Source: Viscum album | Taxonomy: Eukaryota; Streptophyta; Magnoliopsida; Santalales; Viscaceae | Reading direction: 5' to 3' | Assembly: GCA_963277665.1 (NCBI GenBank) | Contig: OY728122.1 | Coordinates: 1,549,584,868 to 1,549,648,867, forward strand | DNA length: 64,000 nt | In this document: positions 23,761-36,869 of the stretch, in pieces | Layout of the letters: each line of letters opens with the position of its first letter | Position numbering within the stretch: the stretch's first letter is position 1 | Translations under genes and position numbers: made by a program | The notes under the pieces: model-generated | Database searches by the model: none | The model's input: only the letters and a program-made list of their open reading frames with translations | Told to the model about the DNA's origin: nothing

Positions 23761-24645
23761 CAGTTATGCTAGATGAATTTGAAATGATTTTACTGGGGGG
23801 AACCAAACTTTTTGGATTTTATTCAAAAAGTTTTAAAATAAAAAAATTTATTATTTTAAATCAATGTAACTATACTAAGGATCTTTTGAAAAATTTTGGA
23901 TTGGATTGTAATAAAGGTAGTGATACACCTATGAGTACCACTTATAAGTTGGATGTTGATGATACTAGTAAATCAATGGATCAGACCAATTACCAAGGTA
24001 TGATTGGGAGTTTACTATACCTTACTTCTAGCAGACCTGAAATTATGTTCAGTGTATGCATGTTTTCTTGTATTCAAGACAATACTAAATAGTGTAATTT
24101 AACTTCGGTTAAAAATATTTTTAAATATCTCTAGTATACTCTAAATTTAGGACAATTTTATCCAAGAGGACTTCCATTTGATTTAATAAGGTATTCAGAT
24201 ACTGACTTTTCTGGTTTTTATTTACAAAGAAAAAGAACCTCTGAAACATTTCACATGTTAAGAAATTCACTAGTATTATTGTGTAGTTAGAAATAGAATT
24301 TTATTTCATTATCTACAACAGAAGCTGAATATATAGCTGCTGGTAGTTGTTGTGCTCAAATTTTGTGAATTAAACTCACTTCACTAGACTATGGATATCA
24401 AGTCAAATATGTCTCTATAAATGTGACAGAACAAGTTCTACTATCATCTCTAAGAATCCAGTATCACATGATAGGACACAGCATATAGATTTGATACATC
24501 ACTTCTTGAGAGATCATTATCAAAGAGGTGATATCACTCTAGAATTCATCGGCATTGAACACCTATTGGCTAATATATGCACAAAGACATTGAATTCTGA
24601 GAGGTTAAATTACATGAATCCTAAGTTAGGTATGATAAGCTATTG
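23761..24645 (+). pseudogene. copia RT connection and RNase H
   Basis: A 115-codon stretch from 23745 reads FYSKSFKIKKFIILNQCNY and TYKLDVDD...YQGMIGSLLYLTSSRPEIMF, the RT thumb/connection of copia. The RNase H block STTEAEYIAAGSCCAQIL is at 24313-24370, followed by a stop, and QHIDLIHHFLRDHYQRGDI with LEFIGIEHLLANICTKTL ends the pol region near 24640. RNase H removes the RNA strand during reverse transcription. Several frameshifts separate the blocks. Confidence 0.88.
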
Positions 24646-24651
24646 AGTTTA

Positions 24652-25020
24652 GGACCTCACAGTTAGACATTACCGATATGACCTCACTATTGGAACTCAC
24701 TATTTAACATTACTGATTGGACCTCACCATTGGACCTCATCATTGGACCTCACGGTTGGACCTTATCGATAGGATCTCACCATTGGACCTCACCGTTGGA
24801 CCTTACCTATAGGACCTCACCATTAGACCTCACCATTGGACCTTATTGATAGGACCTCACCGTTGGACCTCTCCATATGACCTTATTGATAGGAACTCAC
24901 CATTGGACCTTACCAATAGTACCTCATCATTGGACCCCACCATTGGACATCACTATTGGACCATACCGGTAGGACCTCCCCATTGGACCTCACCGTTGGA
25001 CCTTACCAATGATGCCTGAT
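24652..25020 (+). repeat. 14-bp minisatellite between RNase H and the third ORF
   Basis: About 25 imperfect copies of a unit close to GGACCTCACCATTG, alternating with variants containing CCGTTGG and CTTACCGATA, which makes a higher-order period of about 40-42 bp. Unit length of 14 rotates the frame, and the translations contain stops, so it is probably not coding. It occupies the non-coding gap before the extra ORF where many Sireviruses carry repeats. Confidence 0.88.
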
Positions 25021-25265
25021 CGATAATTGACTTGAGTCTGGATGGTTGTGTTCTTTTGTGTTTTCTACAAGAATATGAAAAGTTTTTTATTTTATTCATT
25101 TATTTTTCTTTTCACTCTTGATTTGTTTTCTCAATCCTTACATGATAAAAATAAATCACAGGTCAAATTTAAATCCACATAAAACCCTCTCCTGAACTAT
25201 TTTCTCCCTACTCCTAAACACAATCTTCTACTGAAGCCTCGAATCACTCCAGATCAATGGCATGA

Positions 25266-28090
25266 GTGGAAAGGTTGTTGATTGCTGATGAAGGAGACGT
25301 GTCAGATCCCAAAATACATAGAGCTGAGTCATGTAGTGGAATTCAAACAGTGGAAAAGGTGCTTAAAAAATATTTTTTGAAGAGGAAAATAGTGATTGAG
25401 AAGGATCTTAGCTCAGAATTGTTGTTGATGAGCTGGTCATTAGTGCTGAAGGCACTTGAAGCTCAATGTTGGGACGTGTTCTTTTTCAAAAAATAATGAA
25501 ACTTATTATTCGTAGCTTATGATGGAGTTTTATGAATATTTTTTTTGAGTAGTCTGATAATGAGAACCAGATGACTTCTAGAGTAAATGGAGTAAGTGTG
25601 ACTTTATCCTCTGCTAGGTGGGATGACTACATGTGGGCTCCATATGAAGGGATTTTTGATTACTACTCAAGAGTGGTGCATTCATTTACTATGTATTTTT
25701 TATAATGATGCCATAGATGAACTGACAGGGAATGGGATTCATAGAAATGTAATTGCTACTGAAATGGTAGGAGAAGATAAGCTGATGTTCAAGTTTATTC
25801 AGCATGTTTTATGTCACATGAGAGGTAACTTTTCAAATTTAAGGTTTCAAGATGTTTTTATCCTATATCTGTTAAATCATGAATATAAGATCAACTTATA
25901 TAGGATGATGATGATTGAACTTGAATATACGACCAAGATCGGTTCCAAATCCAATTCCTTATTTCATGCTAAGTCGATATCCATTATATTGAAAGTGAAA
26001 GGAGTTGCTAGAGATATGTAGGAAACTGTTTTTGTGATTGATAACCATTGCATCACCAATGTGATTTGAAAGCTAATGAAGATCAACTGGAATCCATGGA
26101 TGAGGAGATGGGTGAATGATGATTCTATGGTATATGAAGAGTTTAACTCTGTTGATCATCCTACTAGGCTTAAAAATAAGATAGACCCTGGTCTTAAGTC
26201 TTATGAAGAAGATCATGCATATTCTGATGAAGAAGAAGTTGTTATTGTTTAAGAATGCGAGTATTCTCCAATAGGTAACAGAAGTGATCCTGACCTTCCC
26301 TCAAATCCTCCTGCTAGCACAATATCCTTTGGTGTCCCCAATCCTCCAAAGAGGTTGCCTAGAAGGTAGAATATCCTAAGGGATAGTAATGATGAAGAGA
26401 CGAGTGAAAAGGAAGGGTAGACCAAGTCTTAATAGACATTAGAGAAACCTCGGATGAGGAAGAAGACACTGATTCATGTCATGATGACTTTGAGATGGTT
26501 TATATTGAAAGGGAAGAAGAATATATATGTATTAGTCCTCTAATATGACTTACATAAAGTGTAGAAAGAGGAGATGAAGAAGTTTCTATTTCAGTTTAAG
26601 CTGGAGTTGAAATGGCAGTAGTTCAGGATTCAACAGAAGAAGAAGCACTGGGATATCCTACTGATGTTGTTGATCAAGGAGATATGGAAGAGATAAATGA
26701 GATTGATCTGGATAATTCTCCAGTAGAGGGGGAGGATCCTTTTGCTATAGGATCTACTGTTGTTTCTCACGGAATAGAGGACTGGACAAAAGCTCTAGGA
26801 TTAGTGGTCATAAGAATAGATTATGGAGATTCTGAAGATGAACAACCTATTAGAAGTTCTCCAATTCCCACTGTTTTAGAAACTACCAATGTGTAGCCAG
26901 TGTTTATTTTACCTCGAGACTATGTGAAGAATTATGATTTGGAATCCATGAAGTCATATTTGAAGAGATACTTTTATGGTTGATCTGTTATTATGTAGAG
27001 ATAAATGGCTCTCAATTAGAAGTTTGTAGCCTCTTCCTTAGAAATGGTGAACTCCACTATTCTCTCCAGTTTGTTTCATGAAGTGGTGAAATACCATAGT
27101 CAAGTGAAAAACGTGGCAGAGTCTCGGGAATGGTGAAACAGTCAATTTCATGCTTGGACTCCTATATGGATTCAAGAGGTCATGTTGATAGAGATCTCAG
27201 ATATATCAAGAGTGTGGTTCCATAGATGAAAACTATGATTGATGACTTTAATAAGTCCATGGAAACACATGTGAAAGGCCAATATGATGATGTGACAAAG
27301 CTAATCTATGGCATGACTAAATCCTTTAAGGGGATAATGGCTTTCTCTATATCACCTCTAGGGTAATATTCTTCCACTTCAGCCTCTACTTCAGTTGATA
27401 TAGGGGCCTTCATATCTGTTATTTGAGAAGAAGTAGAAATATTCTCTAGTGGAAATACCCACGACCCTCAATCTATGACACATGTCATTTGAATTACCAT
27501 GGAAATTCATAATATTATGGGAGACTATTTAAGGTAAGCTTCTCAACATTATAAGGCCATAAAAGACCAATTTGACTTCTATTACAAATGGGTATACACT
27601 AAGCATTTGATGGATGGTCACTTTAAGATGATTTTGGAAAACATGAGAGTCCCTCCTTTCACTCAAGAATTTAATGATCAAGTGAGAAAGCCTAGAGAAA
27701 TGAATCCTTCCATGGATAGATTCATGAAAAAAAAGATGATTATCTCTTTTCTATGTAATGAGGAGGAATTATTTTTATGGATTTCAGAAACCTTCTTTTC
27801 CCCTTCCTCCATGTGGATTGCATGACCATCATTATTCCTCCAGCGTTGCCTTCTAGCTATGGAGCCTCAGGATCATCAAGTGCTACACCTATGATGACTC
27901 TTGCACAGGCCATTAGATGTATAATCCCCACCATTCCTTAGATATCTACTCACTATAGGTCAACTGATGCCTCAGTGGCTGCTCCTCATACACTGCTAAC
28001 TTCCATCCATCGGCCTATCCCTCCACCTTCAGAACCTATATCCTCAACATCCAAAGAAAAACCTCCAATGGACAAGTCAGATGTGGATTG
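25266..28090 (+). pseudogene. Third coding region of the copia element (env-like position), decayed
   Basis: A chain of broken frames fills the space between RNase H and the 3' LTR. A 76-codon start (25266) leads into a 132-codon stretch (25623-26021) with GNGIHRNVIATEMVGED, SNLRFQDVFILYLLNHEYKI and hydrophobic helices, which resembles in style the 'putative plant transposon protein' domain found in extra ORFs of plant retroelements. An acidic, Ser/Pro-rich stretch follows (about 26100-26890, including SDEEEVVIV and EEEALGYPTD), then Lys/Glu-rich helical segments at about 27000-27750. There is no visible signal peptide or convincing membrane span, so I would not call it an envelope gene on sequence grounds; only its position is env-like. 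Function unknown. Confidence 0.65.
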
Positions 28091-28395
28091 AGTGTGGACT
28101 ATCATAGCTGATAGGGATTAGTGTATTCCTTTTTTATACTATACAACTGTTTTATTAATACAAACACTCCCTTTTATCTCTTTTTGTTATGCCTGATTTT
28201 TGTTAATCACAAAGGGGGGAAAGTGTTTAGTGTTTCAGTTGGTTATCTTAAATTTATATATGTTATGGCCTGAATTCATTATTAATGTTATAATAGTATG
28301 TGTATGCTAACATCACTGGTGAAATTAAAATATTTTTTATCCTTGATTCAAAACTAATTAATCCAACAAATTCAATGACATAATTTTTGATTATC

Positions 28396-28408
28396 AAGAG
28401 GGGGAAGA
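28396..28408 (+). other. Polypurine tract, copia element
   Basis: AAGAGGGGGAAGA ends one base before the 3' LTR start TGTTGGACTC. It is the plus-strand primer and confirms orientation. Confidence 0.92.
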
Positions 28409-28409
28409 T

Positions 28410-30155
28410 TGTTGGACTCAGCTGTTTTGATAATCCAAAATAATGTTTCATTTTGGTGATAATAATTTTTTAAATCTATGTTAATGAGGTTTCATTAATG
28501 TTCCTTGTTTCTATCATGTAATATTCATATACTTCTAATCTCACTACTTGTTGGTTTAATCTTACAGTGCAGAATTTATCAATTGAAAGGTTACCGATGC
28601 AAAGGTTACCAATGAAAAGGTTACTGATTAAAGGATACAGTGGAAAAGGTTATCGATGAAAAGGTTACCAACAAAAAGGTTACCGATTCAATGGTTATCG
28701 ATGCAAAGTTTACCGATGAAAGGTTACCGCTGAAAAGGTTACTGATGCAAGGTGTCTGATGCAAAGGTTATCGATTCAAAGGTTACTGATGCAAGGTCAC
28801 TGATGGAAAGGTCACCAATGCAAGGTCCCCAATTAAATACTACTATTGAAGGCTACCACTTAAGGATACCGATGGAATGTTTTGGATTTAAAGTTATAGT
28901 TAGAGGGTTCTAATGTACACCTACTATTGAATCCTGCCGATGTAAAGTCTACCGTTACCACTCTACCAATTATTCCATACTTTGTCAAAATTCTTAACAT
29001 TATTCTAAAGGGAATATTTGATCATTTAAATTCTCCTGACATTAATTATTGTTGATTATAGACATTTCCGGAGACCATATATGGGGATAGTATGCAGTAC
29101 AATAAAGACAACATGTGAAGATAAAAGTAGTGCACATGATGAGAAGTGCTAGTATGTCTGTAGATGAAAGGAGCGTACTAGATACATTAAAGAAGAACCA
29201 TTCGAAACATTCACTGAAAAATCCAAGAAGGTTAAGAAGATAATTTCAGGGAATTAATTTCAAAGCTTCCTTATATGCTTCACAAACCCTTGATCAAAAC
29301 CAGAGGTGGAATACTTGATGCCAGAACCTACAGTTGTGACACTCTGTTTTGGAGACAACTTCTAAATAAAGACTCTGACATCAAATTCTCAATCCAAAGT
29401 GTCAATAATTGAACTGAAAACACATATAACTTTCTAAACTCAAGCATTTAATCTTATCTCTATTGTGTTCCTTCATTTTTCATTTTGAGAAGTGTGTGTG
29501 CCTACCTATTACACACACTGTCTCTGCACTTGAATAAGAGGATACTGAATATCTTCACATCAAACTTCTCCAACATTTTTTTTCCTCGTATAATTGTGGA
29601 ATTGACCATGTGTTGTATGTACTATTTGTTTTTTCCACGATGAACTGTGGAAGAGGGTGTGAACCCTGGAACATTTGTGAAAACTATTGTAATTACCGAT
29701 ATAGGATGTGTATCATGTTTATTATTAATATAAACTGCTTGGAGGTAGGTGATCACCAAGGGAGAGAAATAAGTCTTAGATTGATATTGAAAATCTTGTT
29801 TTAAATTATTGTGCACTATATTTTGTTATACGCTTTTTTATATATTTTTTGTTGGCTATATTTTCTAAAACATATAACTTTTTTTCATTAACATTGATAG
29901 TTTGTTTTTGATACTGTGTGTATATGTATAATTCAGAAAACTGGTTTCGAATGCTGGATAAGTGTATTACACCAGTTCAACTGAGGACTAATCACCCTTT
30001 GAGAAATATGTTGACAAACAGGACATTTACATCTCTACTTCTTTAATAAACTGGACCGTTTCAAAATTGGCGATTCTTCATAAAAAATGCTTTAAACCGG
30101 AATTTTAAGTGAGAACTCAATTCACCCCCCACTTGATATTCCACTCTAACCAACA
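28410..30155 (+). repeat. 3' LTR of the copia element
   Basis: It matches 7365-9164 in order, including the start, the minisatellite and the end blocks. It ends AACCAACA, keeping the terminal CA, and is followed by TCACT, which fits the TCACC upstream of the 5' LTR. It is about 54 bases shorter than the 5' copy, in part because of array length changes. Confidence 0.88.
28586..28960 (+). repeat. 15-16-bp minisatellite in the 3' LTR
   Basis: The same unit as in the 5' LTR (close to AAAGGTTACCGATGC), about 20 copies with independent substitutions. Its position relative to the LTR start is the same. Confidence 0.9.
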
Positions 30156-30160
30156 TCACT

Positions 30161-33100
30161 CATGGTAGTAATAGATATTCTATAGGAATAATTTAGAGAC
30201 AAAGGAGAATATATATATATCACAATTTGAGGGATTATATTTTGAATCCACTTAAAATAAGATTGTACATCTCCAAAAAATGGGTCGAAATGACCAACAT
30301 CATCATCAATGAAATATTAGCAAGCATAAATAAAAAAATTATAAAATTAATTATAAAATTTATTGCTAAATATCACCTTTTCATGGTTCAAGGATTTTTT
30401 TCAATTTATTTTTATATATTCATTATAAATGTTGATTATTCATATTTTTCTGCAGATTATATGCTTGATTTCGAAAAATCCGTGTTGGTAATGGGCCCAA
30501 ACATCCCTTATTTTATGATCAAAAACTATATCAGTTATTATAGAGTTTTAGATTTATTTTATAATTAATAAATTTATTGATCAATATTACAATTCATTCA
30601 TTAGTTTTCCATTTTTGTATTCATTTTCGATCAATTATGTCAAGATAAAGTATTCATTCTCTATCATATGACCAAGAAAAGGTTATGGTTAGGTGAAGAA
30701 CACAGATAGAAACGATCTGGAGGTGTTGTAGATCTAGGAATAAAACCATTATTACACCAAGGGTTACCTAAATTACACATTGTGTATTCCTAATCATCAT
30801 AAAAGGATTCACTCATGTAAATCATGACACATTTTTTGGAATCATTACAGAACATATATTTTTACACACAACATACGTAATTCTTGTTTTCACATGACAT
30901 GGATTGATTAAACACCATATATTCATACTAAATGTTGTGTGGTCTTGCTAATTTAATAGTGATACCATGTAGTCAATGAATGTGCAATGTATTTATTCAT
31001 GCATTAAAAACATGCTCCGAGTTAACTTCACAATATGTTACACAGGATGACCATGATTACATGATGGGATAATGTCATACATGCTATGTAATATAATATT
31101 ATCTTAGGTGGATTGCATGTCATTCCCAATGAATGTAATGTCAGATGGACAATGGATAATTACACACCATGCAACCAATATATGTTTCATTAAATTCATA
31201 CTTGTTTATGTTAAGTAAAAACAATGTTGACATGTACACCTTGTAAATTAATTTTGCAGAAAAATAAATTATTTGTGATATTATTCTAAACTACAATGTC
31301 TGTCGATATTATGAGCACCATTTGATATGGATCAACAAATTAGTAAATTCTAAATTTATTTCCACATAATTTTCATATATGTATATATTATTGTTTTTAT
31401 AGAAAAATTCTATGTTATAGGAGAATTTAATGTGGTACATTCCATATATGGTAAAATCTTTTCATTTCTCAATTCACAATAATATGACTAGTGAAATTTA
31501 AATACAAAACTAGACTCTTCGTAACTATGTTCCATTCCATGTATGATACATTCCACATGAATAGACTATACACTACCACCAAAGGAGCATCATAGTTTGG
31601 GTGGTTGTATTCAATGTTGCATCTGAATCAACCCTTGTTTACTTATATATATTAAATAAATTTAATTTAAACTATTTTATATTAAATTATAGATGATGGG
31701 AAACTAATATATATCAATTATTTCATTTATTATTATTTATGTTAATTAATTATTTAATATATTATACTATTGATTAATTTTTCATGTGAAATTTATCTTA
31801 ATTAAAAGAGTGATTAGAAATGTATACTATCTTAAGGGAATGATATGTTATTATATGTATTTGACTGGTAAGGATCTTGACTGAACAATTTAAGTGTTGG
31901 ATTTATATTTTGTATAATATTATTAAATGTGTTTTTATATATTATAAATGCTTAATCTATAAAATATGATTTCCTATGAGTTATCCTTCTTAATGTTATT
32001 ACATAAGAATTATATGATCATAGATCACTTTATGTATTTCATTCAATTGGTTCCAATTTCACATGATTGGCTATATAACATGTAAAGGATAAAATTATAA
32101 TGAGTGGAGGTATATGAGAACCAAAATCATGATGAAACCAACCAAGATGATAAAAATGATGATGTTGGAATGTTTCAACTCAATACAGGTCCATCTAATG
32201 ATGTTTTTCCAATAAGGTAATCGATAAATTTATCATCTGATCGATAATTAATCAATTAAAAATCTCAAGATCATGTCACTTTTTATTTTTTCAATGTGAA
32301 TTATTATCAAATATATAAGATACTATTTTATATGACATTAAATTTTATCAAATAATCTAAAAAATATAATATAACATTTTGGGTAAAGTATAAATGGATT
32401 ATTCATAAATATAGTATCATTACATGGATATAAAATATTGTAAAATCCAAATAATCTTAAAGATTCATGTAAAGGATATATTAATGAAAATTTCACATAA
32501 TAAAGAAAATACCCTAAGTAAATATTAATTCAAAATAATTTTATAACTTATGTTATGAATGAAACCACAGTTCAATGTTCATTTATTGCCAAATTCAGGG
32601 ATCTTTTAATAATCATAGAGTTGTAACAAAGGGTTTTGGGTTTGCTTAACTAAGCTAGTATCAATGTTTAACATCCAAAAAATGACATTGTATAAATTAA
32701 AGGAATGTGTTAAAGAAATATGAGTTAGTATTTATGGGTTATAGAGTTCACTCGATGAGTTAAATATCTTCATGTTAATAAAAGGAAGAAAAGACAACCC
32801 AATATATGTAAATAATTTTTCAGGAAAATTATTGGATTATGGAAAGGAAATATGGATTCATATAACTGGAATTTCTAGGATATAATATATTATTAGAATA
32901 ATGGTGAGAGATATTATGTCCTGAAAAAATTGTGGCACAAGATTATGATTATTAAAATCATTACATCTCATATTTTTTGGTAATCAAAATATTGTTTTGA
33001 ATAAACATTTTTTTTATTGTAGAAAAATTGGAACTTTCATGGATATCCTTATGATACATATTGGATAATGAATACCTAATTTATGGATGTAACTTATAGG

Positions 33101-33292
33101 GGTGGTGTAAGAACCTATTCCTTATACTAATCTATGAAATGATGGTTTATGTGATAGAGGCCCCAGTCCCCGATCCTCCTATTATCGATGAATGTGATGT
33201 ATATACCACTATCTATTTAAAAAATTTACAATAAGTATGATTTATTATATTTTATGTAATTATATTTTTCTTAAACCCCTATAATTAACTTA
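30161..33292. other. A+T-rich DNA, no gene recognised
   Basis: This is the continuation of the DNA into which the copia element inserted. A 113-codon open frame (30227-30568) is of low complexity, rich in Ile, Phe, Tyr and Lys, and has no domain I can recognise; I treat it as chance. No LTR pair or polymerase motif is visible. Confidence 0.55.
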
Positions 33293-35411
33293 TTTTACAT
33301 ATCATTACCTTGTCACATGTAATTTATGACCCTTGTTTCAGTTTTACTTTACTGGCAGTTTGTTTGGGGGTTTTTCAGGTGGATTTTGAAAAAATTTAGA
33401 GCTTTAAGGGGTTGAGTATTATTTTCACATGGTTAGTGTAGACCATGCAATTTGGATCAGAAAACGATGTGGCCATGTTAGAGAAACATGAAGAGGGTGT
33501 ACAGTTTTTCAAATTTAGGAACGATCTCCCCCAAACTGTGCTGCCTCAAAAAATGGAGTTTTTTAAAATTTGCACATGGTTACTACAAACCATGTGACCT
33601 CTGTTGCATACCATGAAAGGATATTATTAATACCCTCAAAATTTTATATTTATATTCGTTAAATCCCACAGTTTAATCCATAATCAAGTCAACTAGAACC
33701 TAATGATTTTCCTTCATCATGAAGGATATCAAGAAGTGGTTTTGACTCCACAAACCCCTTATATTAATAGATCAAAGAATTATTAATCTCATTTGATCTC
33801 TGTTTTCTAAGAATATATTATCCCTTGCAGAATCATAATTTCATATTTCTTATTTTTCCTTGAGGTTTATAGGTAATCATGTTGTTTATTGAGCTAAAAA
33901 TATTTTAGATTGATCAATATTTTAGGTTTTATTTCTTGATATCCTTCGCCTCATTCGTCATTACCGATACCATTTCAGGTGTTGTCTATGATTGTGTGAT
34001 CAATTCTAGGTGGTTACATATAAATTTTTTCCTGAAATTGAAACCATATTTTTTTATTTTAAATGAGTTTTTAAATATTTTATATAACCTTGAATTCTAA
34101 ATTATTTGATTTATTATTGTAAAAGGCATGGAGTTTTTGAAAACCCCAATTTAAATAGAATTGGAATGTGGGGTAGATTTGAGTGAAAAATGATGGTATG
34201 AATTTAGAATTAATTTCATGAAATTATAAAGAGTTGATTTTTTAGAAAAATGATTACATTTGACATTGATTTTGGAAATCATGGAAATAGATAAAAACCT
34301 ATTTATCTATATTGAAATGAAATTAAATGTTGAAGACTGAAATTTGGGAATTGAACGATTTATATACTTACCCACGATTTATTTATTTATTGACTGATTT
34401 ATTGTTTAAATAACATGTTGGATTTTGAAATTATTCTTTAAATGGTATATGAATTCTATGAATTTTTCTCACTAGAAATGGATATATTTTTAGAGATCTA
34501 GGTATAGATTTATTACATGACTACATGAAATGGGTTCCATTAGTTTGTAGACTATCAGTAATCATTTCAACTCTTTGGGTGTTGATTAATGTGTTCACAC
34601 CTATGTTTAGAAGTTATCATTAAGAGATGTGTGAGGATCCTATTACTAGAAAGTAACATACTACGGGGTTTTATACATTGTGCTAAATTTTTGTTGTCTT
34701 TTCTACACATTCAATCATTTCATGAATATTTTTGAATATGATAACATGTTTAAATCAATGTTTTTTATGAAATGTCCATTTATGTCTTTTTAAAAAATTT
34801 TATATTATATATTACATATTTTGATTATGAATGAATGTTTTGATTGAAAATATATAAATACCATGCCCAGTGTTTTTTATATTAAAATAATAAGTGGATT
34901 ATTATTTTGGAAAACACGGTGAGAGCCCATTTGGATTTATAGCTCAAAACACACCTTTTACCTATGCTATTTCTATATTTTCTTATGCCATGTCTGAGAA
35001 AAGGGAAATATTCCCATGTAGGTGGTGGACGTTCTTGATCTCTATGACCTAGAACCATAGAGGTGACTAGTGTAAATTTCGTCCACTCATTACAGGGGAT
35101 GTCCAAGTTGTATTTTACTTATATGATGTTTACGTTGATAATGTGTTTTTTTGGTTTTCTTAACTTTGGTTTCTAGTAAACTATCCTTGAGGAGATTTGA
35201 TAATACAGAATTGAATCTTTATATCCCATTTTTGTTAGCAAAAAATCAATCCATCTATGTTTTTGAATGATGAATGGTAATAGTAGCCAACTGATGGGGA
35301 TTCAGAGCCCCCTTGAGGCCATGTTTTAGTGGGATCAGTGATCAGGTTACTAGGGAATTAGGCATACTTTGTGAAAAATTTGTGTCACTGGTGGGAGGTT
35401 CTAAATCATTA
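33293..35411 (+). repeat. 5' LTR of family A element
   Basis: It aligns in pieces with 50865-52689 and 52690-54747, for example around the ATGGTT...AACCAT palindromes and a block near 34960-35045 that matches 54345-54440 (TATTTTC, TCTGAG, GAAA). The end is placed before a degenerate primer site. Borders are good to perhaps 10-20 bases. Confidence 0.6.
33428..33596. repeat. Pair of ATGGTT/AACCAT palindromes in family A LTR
   Basis: Two inverted repeats: CATGGT/ACCATG at 33428-33447, and CACATGGTT/AACCATGTG (9-bp arms, 6-base loop) at 33573-33596. Related palindromes occur at matching places in the other A LTRs (51245-51262 and 52825-52852). Confidence 0.75.
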
Positions 35412-35413
35412 AT

Positions 35414-35425
35414 TGGTATTATTAT
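35414..35425 (+). other. Degenerate primer-binding site, family A
   Basis: TGGTATTATTAT matches the first six bases and a few later bases of the methionine-initiator tRNA primer site, at the distance from the LTR start expected from the third LTR copy, whose primer site is clear. Confidence 0.45.
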
Positions 35426-36039
35426 GTATTTTGAATTTCCTAGTAGAAGTTATAAAACAATGTTTGGAAATAGATGTTAATTATGATTGAGTTCCTTTAC
35501 ATATATCACCCTAATGAGAATTACATTACTATGGATGTTTGGGAATAGAAAAATGAGGAATGTATTGATTTGATTATAGTATATTCCCTACCTTTGCTTT
35601 TATTTTTTTTAGATACCAATCATGAATTATATTATATGGAATTTATATTTTTGTATCTTTGACTTTTGTATCCTTCAACCCTGTAATCAATTTAGTGCTT
35701 CTGGGGTTGTATATTGATTTCATGTATCTTTATTCCCTAGTGAATCAATTTTAATAGGCACTTAAGTTGAATCTACGCATCAGCTACAGTGAGAAAATCC
35801 TCTAATAGACTAGAATATTATTGAGGTAAGAGGGTATTCAATAAATTCTTATGAAAAAGTAGTTAATACCATTCATATTTAGGATCTATTTGTGCAACAT
35901 CAAAGGGATGTATCTCGTAACCATGATCAATAGTTTCTTCATCAAAATGCTCCTACATTCCTTGGTTTTGGTGATACTCAAGGGTAATATTTTTTTATAA
36001 ATATTGATCTTCCTTTTTTAGTTTCTATAAATTATTGAT
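35426..36039 (+). other. Leader of family A, no coding signal
   Basis: Between the degenerate primer site and the first Gag-like frame there is no motif I can assign. Confidence 0.45.
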
Positions 36040-36640
36040 TTGATTATGTTACGGGGTTCTACCATCAATATGGATGTTCCCAACCACAGATGGTGGGATT
36101 CAATGGTGACAACAAAGAAGCCTGATATTTTTGATGGTAAAGACATTGGAGTTCACCTCACTGATCAATTCTATATAGATTCGATGGTATTGGAAGAGTG
36201 TTTGCAGACCCTTACCCACTAGTAGGGTGAAAATTACACGATGTAGTATGTGAACTATTTCCCTTTTCTCATACAGTATGGTACTATGGTTGTGAATAAT
36301 GAGAATCTAAAATCTTAAATATCTAATATGATTCATTTTGAAAAAACCCAAATCTAAAAAATTCAGTTTGAAGATCACTTCATATACTGATGTACTAGAA
36401 ATAGTGTGCGTGATAATCTTGATGAAGCTTGAAATTTATAGCTGATAAGAATACCTATATATCCTAGTATTAGTTCCTTGAGTTTACTAAATGGAAAGAG
36501 AAATCCTGATGATCTATGTGATAGATTTAGAAATAATGATTCTATGAGAAATCCTTCAATGTTGAGAAGTGGTTTTTTTAATTGCTTCATGTGTGGAAAT
36601 TTTGGTCATAAAAGTTGTTTTTCACTGAGGAACCATTGAT
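36040..36640 (+). pseudogene. gag: Family A gag remnant with zinc knuckle
   Basis: The opening stretch (60 codons from 36040) contains HRWWDSMVTTKKPDIFDGKD, which resembles the start of the gypsy Gag capsid region, where a 'PP.F.G..DP' type motif precedes the helical core. The middle is not readable. At about 36580-36620 the peptide CFMCGNFGHKSCF keeps the Cys, Cys, His and final Cys of a zinc knuckle but with two residues instead of four before the last cysteine. Gag would coat the RNA. The opposite-strand 71-codon frame here is a shadow. Confidence 0.65.
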
Positions 36641-36869
36641 ATGTGGTTAGTACCATCACTCAAGATACCTTCTAATGTTCTACAATTTCATTTCTGATTT
36701 GTGTAGTGGACCATGATTTGAATAACTGTTATATAATGTGATTAAATTATATGTACCATGATCTAATGGGTTCTAATCACATGAATCTGATATAAATATT
36801 CTCCACACAATGTAAGAGTCTCTAGAGGAAGTAGATTCTTTTTTAGATAATTTGGGAGGTACCATCAAA

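Larger units (their letters stand above)
7365..30155 (+). mobile_element. Sirevirus-like Ty1/copia retrotransposon, decayed, with nested insertion
   Basis: A complete but dead copia element. It has two LTRs of about 1.8 kb starting TGTTGGACTC, a methionine-initiator tRNA primer site after the first, and a polypurine tract directly before the second. The internal order is gag, protease, integrase, RT, RNase H, which defines Ty1/copia (integrase before RT). A 2.8-kb third coding region after RNase H, the TGTTGGA LTR start and the large size point to the Sirevirus group. Flanking pentamers TCACC (7360-7364) and TCACT (30156-30160) fit a target duplication with one substitution. Without the nested 10.5-kb element the copy is about 12.3 kb. 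Every coding region has stops or frameshifts. The LTRs are visibly more diverged from each other than those of the nested element, as expected for the older host. Confidence 0.9.

Noticed and set aside
30227..30568. 113-codon frame outside recognised elements.
   Set aside because: Low-complexity Ile/Phe/Lys/Tyr composition and no motif; expected by chance at this base composition.
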